From positions 1 through 12,716 of the forward strand of contig CAZOWX010000037.1 of assembly GCA_964583795.1 (NCBI GenBank): a DNA stretch of 12,716 nucleotides, written 5' to 3'. This document shows positions 7,915-12,716 of the stretch, piece by piece (position 1 is the first letter of the stretch; every line of letters begins with the position of its first letter). The notes beneath the pieces were generated by a model. That model saw only the letters and a list, made by a program, of their open reading frames with translations, was not told the DNA's origin and searched no databases. The stretch comes from JBDTME01 sp964583795. GTDB lineage: Bacteria; Patescibacteriota; Microgenomatia; UBA1400; PJMF01. Position numbers and translations under genes: made by a program.

Positions 7915-8062
7915 TGCAACACAGTAAAGCTACGGAGGGATGCAGTGTGTGGTTATGTTGTTGAGCTGTTTAGTCTTGAAAAAAGTGAGTTCTGAATGGC
8001 AACTTAGATTTGTAGTAAGAAAAAATCCAGTGGTTGCCTGTTACGGATGGAGAGTTTTGTGG

Positions 8063-8326
8063 TTACTTTCGGTAGACGTTACGTGTATGACCAATGTGGA
8101 GAATGAGAATTGTTTGATCGGATTCATAGATGTCATACATTACCCGATAATCTCCAACTCTCAGTCGGAGTGCCCCAATTGTATCTCCCTTCAACTTTTT
8201 GGCTTGAGTTGGGCGGGGATGAATGGCGAGTAACAGGATTTTTTGTTTAATTCGATGAGAGTCGTTCTTGCTTAAGTGTTTGAATTCTTTTTGGGCTCTC
8301 GAAGTAATGACAATACGATAAGGCAT
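8063..8326 (-). CDS. RelE/ParE-family toxin
   Basis: An 87-aa protein matching the RelE/ParE fold. It begins MPYRIVITSRAQKEFKHL (first strand and helix) and has KKLKGD at 43-48. The core signature ALRLRVGDYRVMYDI spans 52-66, and HIGHTRNVYRK closes the fold. RelE-type toxins of this fold cleave mRNA on the ribosome, whereas ParE members attack gyrase; the sequence alone does not decide which. The arginines in LRLRVGDYR (54, 56, 61) and the C-terminal R82 and Y85 fit an mRNA-interferase active site better. The gene starts 2 nt after the antitoxin stop codon, so the two are co-transcribed and probably translationally coupled. Confidence 0.88.
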   Translation of the reverse strand: MPYRIVITSRAQKEFKHLSKNDSHRIKQKILLLAIHPRPTQAKKLKGDTIGALRLRVGDYRVMYDIYESDQTILILHIGHTRNVYRK

Positions 8327-8328
8327 TG

Positions 8329-8616
8329 TTATGCTTGATCAATTTCTTCTAAAAAATCATCAAATGGTTTTGCTTGTCCTGCCTTGTACTCAGCTCTACC
8401 GTCCGCAAGGATTGAGGAAAGTGACTGTGTATGGGGTGAAGTGGTGGAGCGCTGGTTTTTGGGAGAAGTAACCGATGATAGTTTCTCAATAATCCGACTA
8501 GTCTCCTCACTAATGAGGAATTTGACCATTTTGGGTAATGAATAGCCAAATGTGTTCGCTTTTAGCATTAATAATTCGGCTTCGTTATCTGTGAGAGTGA
8601 TTTGAATCTTTTTCAT
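8329..8616 (-). CDS. Antitoxin of the RelE/ParE-type pair
   Basis: A 95-aa protein encoded immediately upstream of the toxin. The N-terminal half (MKKIQITLTDNEAELLMLKA ... SLPKMVKFLISEE) looks like a ribbon-helix-helix DNA-binding domain: a short beta strand with alternating residues, then two helices. Residues 47-68 are a Ser/Thr/Pro-rich linker. The C-terminal tail (SILADGRAEYKAGQAKPFDD) is the kind of segment that wraps around a RelE-fold toxin. The antitoxin-then-toxin order and the 2-nt gap are typical. It likely represses its own promoter at 8627-8655. Confidence 0.78.
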   Translation of the reverse strand: MKKIQITLTDNEAELLMLKANTFGYSLPKMVKFLISEETSRIIEKLSSVTSPKNQRSTTSPHTQSLSSILADGRAEYKAGQAKPFDDFLEEIDQA

Positions 8617-8626
8617 AAGTAGGACT

Positions 8627-8655
8627 ATTGTATGACATTAGTTGTGAGAAGTAAA
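8627..8655 (-). promoter_or_regulatory. Promoter of the toxin-antitoxin pair
   Basis: On the minus strand TTTACT (8655-8650) and TACAAT (8632-8627) are spaced by 17 nt. The expected start site is only a few nt before the ATG at 8616 and there is no Shine-Dalgarno sequence, so the leader is very short or absent. Partial symmetry (TCATA ... TATGA) around the -10 region could be the antitoxin's operator. Confidence 0.5.
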
Positions 8656-8833
8656 GACTTTTGGAACAGTTTGAGCAGTCAGAGTTCGTCTGCTTTCGAA
8701 TGCTACTCTCTATAACCGATTCTTGTGTTACCTCCTACCGCAAAATTTTGATGACGCAAATCGAACACCAAAGACCCACTATCCACACTCCACCCGTCAA
8801 ACTTTTTTTGCCTTGTTGCCAGAAAAGTTGGCC

Positions 8834-8850
8834 GGGTAGACATTCTACCT
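8834..8850. promoter_or_regulatory. Palindrome upstream of the 7TM gene (possible operator)
   Basis: GGTAGA-CAT-TCTACC is a perfect 6-bp inverted repeat (8835-8849), extended by a G/T pair, centred about 30 nt before the -10 hexamer at 8869. The position suits an operator. Alternatively it is part of the same palindromic repeat family as 7882-7914, since both contain GCCGG(G)TAGAC. The remainder of 8656-8833 shows only a faint AACAGT-like unit at 8665-8680. Confidence 0.3.
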
Positions 8851-8868
8851 TCCTCTCTCAATCCTTGG

Positions 8869-8880
8869 TACAATATCACC
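8869..8880 (+). promoter_or_regulatory. -10 element TACAAT, 6 nt before the 7TM gene start
   Basis: TACAAT at 8869-8874 is followed by ATCACC and ATG 8881, exactly the spacing seen before 7729 (minus) and 163. No ribosome-binding site is present. No convincing -35 is seen. Confidence 0.5.
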
Positions 8881-9846
8881 ATGAAAAAAGCACTGTATCT
8901 CTGTTTTGTTGTGTCGATTTTTTTTCTATTCTTGAGCCGAGGGCCAAGTGTGAAGGCTCAGGTTGTGGTGCCGCTTGAGTCAACGGCTGCCAGTGTGGCG
9001 GCGAACACAGTCCTCAACGCGACCACGGCCGCCGAGGCATCAGAGGAAGCACAAGCAAGTATTAGTGGTAAAGTGCAGGAAAAAATCCAAGAGAAAACCC
9101 AAACTGATATTACTGAGACGACTGGACTAGTGAAGAGTAGGTTGGCACTGTTACTGGACGAACATCCGATTGGTGAGCTTTCGATAACCAATGTGGTTCA
9201 ATACTTGATTCGCCAAGCAGTAAACAGTGGTGTTCCCGCCAACATGTTGGTGCTGATGCTGATGTTCCCGGTGGTGGTCTCGATGATTGCGGTATCGCGC
9301 CACTTGATTGGGTTGGAAGGGTTTGGGGTGTATGGGCCAGCGGTTTTGGCTGTCGCTTTTGTCTCAACCGGATTAGTCACTGGAATTTTCTTATTTTTAG
9401 TGATTACTGGAGTGGCTTTGGTTGGTCGATCGGGGTTTCGTCAGCTCAAGCTACAGTACTTGCCCAGAACCGCATTACTCGTTTGGTTCGTGTCCTTGGT
9501 CATTTTTTTCCTATTAGTCGTCTCACCGTTCTTTGTCGGATTTGTTAATTTGGCTTCTGTGGGTATTTTCCCGATTTTAGTGCTGATTTTGTTATCAGAA
9601 AATTTTGTTGGCTCACAGATCTCTTTGGGTTCTTCACGGTTATTGGAGCTGATGTTTGAAACGATTTTGCTTTCTGGAACGGCTGCCTGGATTATGGCAA
9701 CTAGCCAGGTACAAGATGTTGTGATCTTGCATCCCGAGCTGACCATTATTTCAGTGGCACTTTTAGATATTGCTGTGGGGAAGTATACGGGGTTGCGAGT
9801 CAGTGAGTTTTTTCGGTTTAAACCGATTATTGACCAGGAAGAGTAG
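8881..9846 (+). CDS. Signal-peptide protein with 7TM domain of the 'inactive transglutaminase-7TM' family
   Basis: A 321-aa protein. Residues 1-27 form a signal peptide (MKKALYLCFVVSIFFLFLSR ... VKA|Q). Residues 28-118 are a polar Ala/Thr/Glu/Gln-rich segment (EASEEAQAS, KVQEKIQEKTQTD), probably helical and extracytoplasmic. Residues 119-300 hold about seven hydrophobic helices. The signature SRHLIGLEGFGVYGPAVLAV (139-158), RQLKLQYLPRTALL (187-200) and the C-terminal KYTGLRVSEFFRF (301-313) are those I know from the 7TM domain normally fused to a catalytically dead transglutaminase. That domain typically neighbours RimK-like ATP-grasp ligases. Here the transglutaminase domain is missing. The gene opens the cluster with the ATP-grasp and DUF1704 genes, where it probably serves as the membrane receptor or exporter part. 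Confidence 0.82.
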   Translation: MKKALYLCFVVSIFFLFLSRGPSVKAQVVVPLESTAASVAANTVLNATTAAEASEEAQASISGKVQEKIQEKTQTDITETTGLVKSRLALLLDEHPIGELSITNVVQYLIRQAVNSGVPANMLVLMLMFPVVVSMIAVSRHLIGLEGFGVYGPAVLAVAFVSTGLVTGIFLFLVITGVALVGRSGFRQLKLQYLPRTALLVWFVSLVIFFLLVVSPFFVGFVNLASVGIFPILVLILLSENFVGSQISLGSSRLLELMFETILLSGTAAWIMATSQVQDVVILHPELTIISVALLDIAVGKYTGLRVSEFFRFKPIIDQEE

Positions 9847-9903
9847 TTATTAGTGGAACAGTTGGCAGTTAATAGTAAAACAGTTAACAGTTAGTAGTTT
9901 TTT
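9847..9903. repeat. Left inverted-repeat arm of the four-helix-bundle cassette
   Basis: Directly after the TAG of the 7TM gene lies a tract of short units (TTAGTGG, AACAGTT, GGCAGTT, AATAGTA, AACAGTT). Positions 9868-9901 match the reverse complement of 10271-10304 at 27 of 34 positions without gaps, with GTTAATAGT at the outer end and TAGTTTT at the inner end. The two arms exactly bracket the gene at 9906. Confidence 0.75.
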
Positions 9904-9905
9904 GC

Positions 9906-10271
9906 ATGAATAATACAACGGTCACAGATTACAAGCAGTTGATTGCGTGGCAAAAGGCAATGAAGCTTTGTTTGTTTGTTTACAAAATAACTGCGAAGTA
10001 TCCCAAATTTGAACTCTACAGCTTAACTGATCAAACGAGAAGGTCTGCAATATCTGTTCCTTCCAATATTGCTGAAGGAAATGGACGATCAAAAAAGACT
10101 GCTGAATATCGACATTTTTTGCAAATTGCATATGGGTCCGCTCTTGAACTTGAAACACAAATAATCATCGCTCATCAGTTGAAATACATCACAGACGATG
10201 AGAATGAATTATTTTCAAAGGGTTTGTTGGAAGTTCTTAAGTTGTTACAAAACTATATTTCGAGAAATTGA
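9906..10271 (+). CDS. Four-helix-bundle protein (S23 / 23S rRNA intervening-sequence family)
   Basis: A 121-aa protein with the family's conserved features. It has YKQLIAWQKAMKLCLFVYK near the N-terminus, then a Y-P-x-F-E-x-Y-S-L-T-x-Q-x-R-R-S-A segment. SVPSNIAEGNGRSKKTAEY (residues 50-68), FLQIAYGSALELETQ and a C-terminal helix complete it. Members form pentameric bundles; the family was first seen inside 23S rRNA intervening sequences and is widespread as free-standing genes in CPR bacteria. The molecular role is unknown, although the related bAvd protein assists retroelements. No ribosome-binding site or promoter is evident. The gene sits between inverted-repeat arms and interrupts an otherwise coherent cluster, so it looks like an inserted cassette rather than a functional part of the ligase system. 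Confidence 0.88.
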   Translation: MNNTTVTDYKQLIAWQKAMKLCLFVYKITAKYPKFELYSLTDQTRRSAISVPSNIAEGNGRSKKTAEYRHFLQIAYGSALELETQIIIAHQLKYITDDENELFSKGLLEVLKLLQNYISRN

Positions 10272-10306
10272 AAACTATTAACTGTTTCACTGTTTACTAT
10301 TAACTA
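10270..10306. repeat. Right inverted-repeat arm of the four-helix-bundle cassette
   Basis: AAAACTATTAACTG, TTTCACTG and TTTACTATTAACTA run from the stop codon of the four-helix-bundle gene to 4 nt before the ATG of the ATP-grasp gene. It is the reverse complement of the left arm (9868-9903), so the arms could pair in single-stranded DNA or RNA. Confidence 0.75.
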
Positions 10307-10309
10307 ATC

Positions 10310-11599
10310 ATGTCTTTCGTCAAACCATCCCACATTCTCGGTATGAACGCACGGGCGCAGTTGTATACGTCGCTCAATAGCGCACGGTCGAAGAAATTTG
10401 GTTTTTCTAAGTTAAAAGCCAAAAATTTTGTCAAAAAACATGGAATATCAGTTCCAGAGTTGTATGCGGTGATCTCCTCCCGAGAAGAGCTGCGTAACTT
10501 TGATTGGAAAAAAATTCATGGTGAGTTTGCCATCAAGCCCATCAATGGAAGTGCTGGTAAAGGTATTTTAGTGATTAAGGGACGAAACAAACGCAAAGGG
10601 GTGTGGATTGATGTTGAGGGAGGTGAGTACTCGGAGTTTGATTTGAACCTGCACATATCAGATATTTTGGAAGGGCAGTACACCACATGGGGAAGTAAGT
10701 ACGCAGCACTGATCGAAGAGCGTGTCCCAATCCATCCAGACCTCGAACCGCATGTCGAAATTGGCACTCCTGATGTGCGAATCATTTTATTCAACAAAAT
10801 TCCAGTCATGTCGATGATGCGCTTGCCGACACAGGCCTCGCAAGGGAGAGCCAACTTGGATCAAGGGGCGATTGCGGTAGGGATTGATTTGGGTACGGGA
10901 AAATCAATTTATGGTGTTTCGGGTAAGAAGAAAATCATTCAGGTCATTCCCAAAAGTGGTCATAGCGTTGCGGGAATTGAGGTTCCATACTGGAAAAACT
11001 GTCTCAAAACAGCGGTGCGAGTGGCTAACGCGACTGGGTATGCATTTATGGGAGTAGACTTGTTTGTCCATCCCGAAAAAGGACCAATGTTGGCTGAGGT
11101 GAATGGGTTTCCTGGGCTTTCAATTCAACTGGCGAATCGAGCAGGATTGCGCCGACGTCTGGAGCGGATTGAAGGAATGGAAGCGAAAAATGTGAATCAA
11201 GCGGTGAAGATTGGCCAGTCTTTGTTTGCCGAAAACTACCCCGCACAGGGGGATTCTGACTTAGATTTAGTTATTTTAGATGCAAAAGAACCAATTGTGC
11301 TGTTTGGAGATAATGGCCGCGAAAAGCAAGTCACCGCGCTGATTAACACTGGCCGATATCGCAGCGCAATCAGCGCTGATATAGCCTCAGAGTTGGGTCT
11401 GGTTGATCCAGAGGACTTGCTTTGGAAACAGATGATTGATGATGAAGAAAAAGTGCCCGTGGTCGAGGTAAAGTACAAAATTCGAGAGCGGATCATTACG
11501 ACTACGATGGCAGTATCAAAGCGATTGAGCAAGAAACGAAGCTCTGTGGAGATCGGACGAAAAGATTTGTCAGGGTTTTTAGTGGCAGGAGAACGGTAG
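10310..11599 (+). CDS. RimK-like ATP-grasp ligase fused to a retropepsin-like domain (catalytic Asp replaced)
   Basis: A 429-aa protein. Residues 1-290 match the 'alpha-L-glutamate ligase-like' ATP-grasp family. They show ILGMNARAQLY at the N-terminus and FAIKPINGSAGKGI (73-86) with the ATP-binding Lys76 and glycine loop. GTPDVRIIL (152-160), RLPTQASQGRANLDQGAIAV (171-190), MGVDLFV (247-253) and LAEVNGFPGLSIQLAN (261-276), with Glu263 and Asn265 as metal ligands, follow. Such enzymes use ATP to add amino acids, often Glu, to a peptide or protein end. Residues about 315-429 resemble the RimB/'ATP-dependent zinc protease' retropepsin-like domain: ALINTGRYRSAISADIASEL, then a C-terminal strand region ending IGRKDLSGFLV. 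The expected D-T-G is N346-T-G, so proteolysis is probably lost. ATG 10310 is the natural start; there is no visible Shine-Dalgarno sequence. Confidence 0.85.
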   Translation: MSFVKPSHILGMNARAQLYTSLNSARSKKFGFSKLKAKNFVKKHGISVPELYAVISSREELRNFDWKKIHGEFAIKPINGSAGKGILVIKGRNKRKGVWIDVEGGEYSEFDLNLHISDILEGQYTTWGSKYAALIEERVPIHPDLEPHVEIGTPDVRIILFNKIPVMSMMRLPTQASQGRANLDQGAIAVGIDLGTGKSIYGVSGKKKIIQVIPKSGHSVAGIEVPYWKNCLKTAVRVANATGYAFMGVDLFVHPEKGPMLAEVNGFPGLSIQLANRAGLRRRLERIEGMEAKNVNQAVKIGQSLFAENYPAQGDSDLDLVILDAKEPIVLFGDNGREKQVTALINTGRYRSAISADIASELGLVDPEDLLWKQMIDDEEKVPVVEVKYKIRERIITTTMAVSKRLSKKRSSVEIGRKDLSGFLVAGER

Positions 11600-11659
11600 A
11601 ATAGTTAACAGTGAAACAGCGGACAGTTAGCAGTGAAACAGTTAATGGTGGAACAGTTC
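11600..11659. repeat. Left arm of a second inverted-repeat pair (no gene inside)
   Basis: Starting at the base after the TAG of the ATP-grasp gene are units AATAGTT, AACAGTG, AAACAG, CGGACAGTT, AGCAGTG, AAACAGTT, AATGGTGG, AACAGTT. Positions 11626-11649 match the reverse complement of a block in the right arm (11751-11793) at 20 of 24 positions. The unit is the same as around the four-helix-bundle gene. Confidence 0.72.
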
Positions 11660-11750
11660 GTATTTAGTTGTTCTTAGTGCTACAGAAGAATACAAACTAG
11701 AAAAAGTGATAATGGCTATTTTGGAGACAATTTTTACATTTAGCATTGGT
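11660..11750. other. 91-nt gene-free spacer inside the second inverted-repeat pair
   Basis: The spacer has no start codon followed by a useful frame. One open frame reads YKLEKVIMAILETIFTF before a stop in the right arm, but it lacks a start and shows none of the four-helix-bundle motifs. I see no recognisable remnant of that gene in either strand. Confidence 0.5.
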
Positions 11751-11793
11751 TACTATTAACTGTTAACTGTTTCACTATTAACTATTAACTATT
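11751..11793. repeat. Right arm of the second inverted-repeat pair
   Basis: TACTATTAACTG, TTAACTGTTTCAC and TATTAACTATTAACTATT end 3 nt before the ATG of the DUF1704 gene. The tract is the complement of the units at 11600-11659 and close in sequence to the right arm at 10270-10306. It also supplies the only sequence available as promoter or leader for the next gene (TTAACT sits 6 nt before ATG). Confidence 0.72.
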
Positions 11794-11796
11794 TCC

Positions 11797-12716
11797 ATGT
11801 TGTCTATCGTCAAAAAAATCAATCCAACGAATAAAGATGCAGAGATGAAGAAATTTCTGTTTGATCCGCTGTACAACCCTCAGTTTGAGTATGCGTATGA
11901 GTTTAGTCCTCAAGAACTGCATAAGTTTGGGGGGATTTCTGATGACCTTTTGCCTCAAGCAAAGTCGATTATCGATAGTGTGATTAAAAAATTTGGCAGT
12001 GAGAAAGAGTTTTTGGAAGTGGTTGAAGGGCCAGTCATGACCAGGGAAGAAGTCGAGGCTCAGCTTAAAGCCTATTTGCAGGCAAACGGTGTTGATCAAA
12101 AGGTAAAAGTTACTTTTACTCGTAACACAGTATCGCGCACCACCATGAGAGAAGATGAGATGATTATTCGTCTGCCGATTGATTATCGAAAAAACACGTT
12201 TACGGGGACACTTCACCACGAAATTGGAACACACTACTTTCGCACCCTCAATGAGCGGGAAGCGCCATGGTACAAAAAACGCGATGAGTTTCACATGCTG
12301 CCCAAAACTCAAACGGAGGAAGGGTTGGCCATCGTGAATCAATTTATTGACTTTGATCAACCCTACCTGTGGATGTCCGGACTCTACTACTACGGGACTT
12401 GGTGTGCGCGAGAAATGTCCTTTGCACAATTGAATAAAGCATTGACGCCCTATATCGAGAATGCAGAGCGGCGCTGGAAGCTGTGTCTGAAAATCAAACG
12501 GGGACTAAAAGATACCTCGCTACCGGGCGGTTTTTCTCGAGAGCAGCGGTATCTGGAAGGGGTGTTTGAAGTGATCGATTTTGTGACACACCATGAGTAC
12601 AATCCAGAGCTTTTATATGCTGGGAAAATTGCTGTTGCAGATGCATTGAAGGCGCGTAAAATATCGGAAGCGAGAAAATACCTTTTGCCACAATTTCTAC
12701 AAAACATGTCTCGTGA
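11797..12716 (+). CDS. DUF1704 / MATCAP-type zinc metallopeptidase (3' end beyond window)
   Basis: The open frame runs from ATG 11797 to the window end (306 codons plus 2 nt), so the C-terminus is missing. The N-terminus is complete: INPTNKDAEMKKFLFDPLYN is the family's usual opening. The zincin motif HEIGTH (H141, E142, H146; HEXXXH type) lies in TGTLHHEIGTHYFRTLN. QTEEGLA (172-178) is the 'QEGLA' motif supplying the third ligand region, and FSREQRYLEGVFEV (246-259) and ELLYAGKIA (271-279) are conserved downstream blocks. Animal relatives (MATCAP/KIAA0895L) are tyrosine carboxypeptidases acting on tubulin tails. Bacterial members are annotated as 'flavohemoglobin expression-modulating QEGLA motif' proteins and occur beside RimK-like ligases. 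A carboxypeptidase that removes what the ligase adds is a sensible inference. Confidence 0.88.
   Translation, partial: MLSIVKKINPTNKDAEMKKFLFDPLYNPQFEYAYEFSPQELHKFGGISDDLLPQAKSIIDSVIKKFGSEKEFLEVVEGPVMTREEVEAQLKAYLQANGVDQKVKVTFTRNTVSRTTMREDEMIIRLPIDYRKNTFTGTLHHEIGTHYFRTLNEREAPWYKKRDEFHMLPKTQTEEGLAIVNQFIDFDQPYLWMSGLYYYGTWCAREMSFAQLNKALTPYIENAERRWKLCLKIKRGLKDTSLPGGFSREQRYLEGVFEVIDFVTHHEYNPELLYAGKIAVADALKARKISEARKYLLPQFLQNMSR

Larger units (their letters stand above)
7745..8062. other. Gene-free stretch between VirB6-like gene and toxin gene
   Basis: About 320 nt with no credible gene; short open frames here lack a start signal and family resemblance. It holds a purine-rich run near 7750-7770, degenerate AACAGT-type repeats (7776-7840) and a palindrome (7882-7914). 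From about 7940 to 8062 I see nothing I can interpret. Confidence 0.6.

Noticed and set aside
7940..8233. 97-aa plus-strand open frame
   Set aside because: Most of it is antisense to the toxin gene and the rest has no start signal or similarity.
8661..8978. 105-aa plus-strand open frame overlapping the 7TM gene start
   Set aside because: Out of frame with a gene that has a clear signal peptide; its composition is not protein-like.
9847..9903. CRISPR array or direct-repeat array
   Set aside because: The units are only 7-9 nt, variable, without unique spacers, and face a complementary arm; no cas gene is present.
9906..10271. Four-helix-bundle gene as part of an rRNA intervening sequence
   Set aside because: No rRNA sequence surrounds it; the neighbours are protein genes.
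163..12716. Recoding of TGA as glycine (Gracilibacteria/SR1-type code)
   Set aside because: The four-helix-bundle gene ends normally at TGA, and the intact genes contain no internal TGA at conserved glycine positions.

Overview
The window looks like a chromosomal segment of an uncultivated, moderately AT-rich bacterium, most likely of the Candidate Phyla Radiation (Patescibacteria; a Microgenomates-like lineage is my best guess). The reasons are the gene types: a T4SS-pilin-like protein, a VirB6-like polytopic protein, a four-helix-bundle (S23/IVP) gene in intergenic repeats, and a 7TM / ATP-grasp / DUF1704 cluster. All intact genes read with the standard bacterial code, and TGA acts as a stop. 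The placement is inference from gene content; there is no rRNA or other marker gene here.

Left part (1-7744): pieces of a type IV secretion or pilus-like envelope machine. A secreted Cys-rich repeat protein with a C-terminal two-helix pilin domain (163-1128) is followed by the wreck of a second pilin (1197-1331) and by a very large unrecognised cytoplasmic, partly coiled-coil protein (1421-4717). That large gene is interrupted by a 10-N assembly gap. A decayed transposase (4848-5786) separates these from a convergent VirB6/TrbL-like membrane protein (6002-7729, minus strand).

Middle (7745-8880): a non-coding stretch with degenerate AACAGT-type repeats and a palindrome, then an antitoxin/RelE-type toxin pair on the minus strand (8063-8616), then a 264-nt promoter region.

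Right part (8881-12716): a same-strand cluster of a signal-peptide plus 7TM protein (the membrane half of the 'inactive transglutaminase-7TM' family), a RimK-like ATP-grasp ligase fused to a retropepsin-like domain whose catalytic Asp is Asn, and a DUF1704/MATCAP-type HEXXXH metallopeptidase cut by the window end. By family logic this is a peptide-ligation and peptide-trimming system with a membrane component. A four-helix-bundle gene bracketed by matching inverted repeats fills the gap between the first two genes, and a second inverted-repeat pair with no gene inside fills the next gap.

Several genes (163, 7729 minus, 8881) show a -10-like hexamer exactly 6 nt before the start codon, which suggests leaderless transcripts. 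The large gene at 1421 instead has a spaced promoter and a Shine-Dalgarno sequence.
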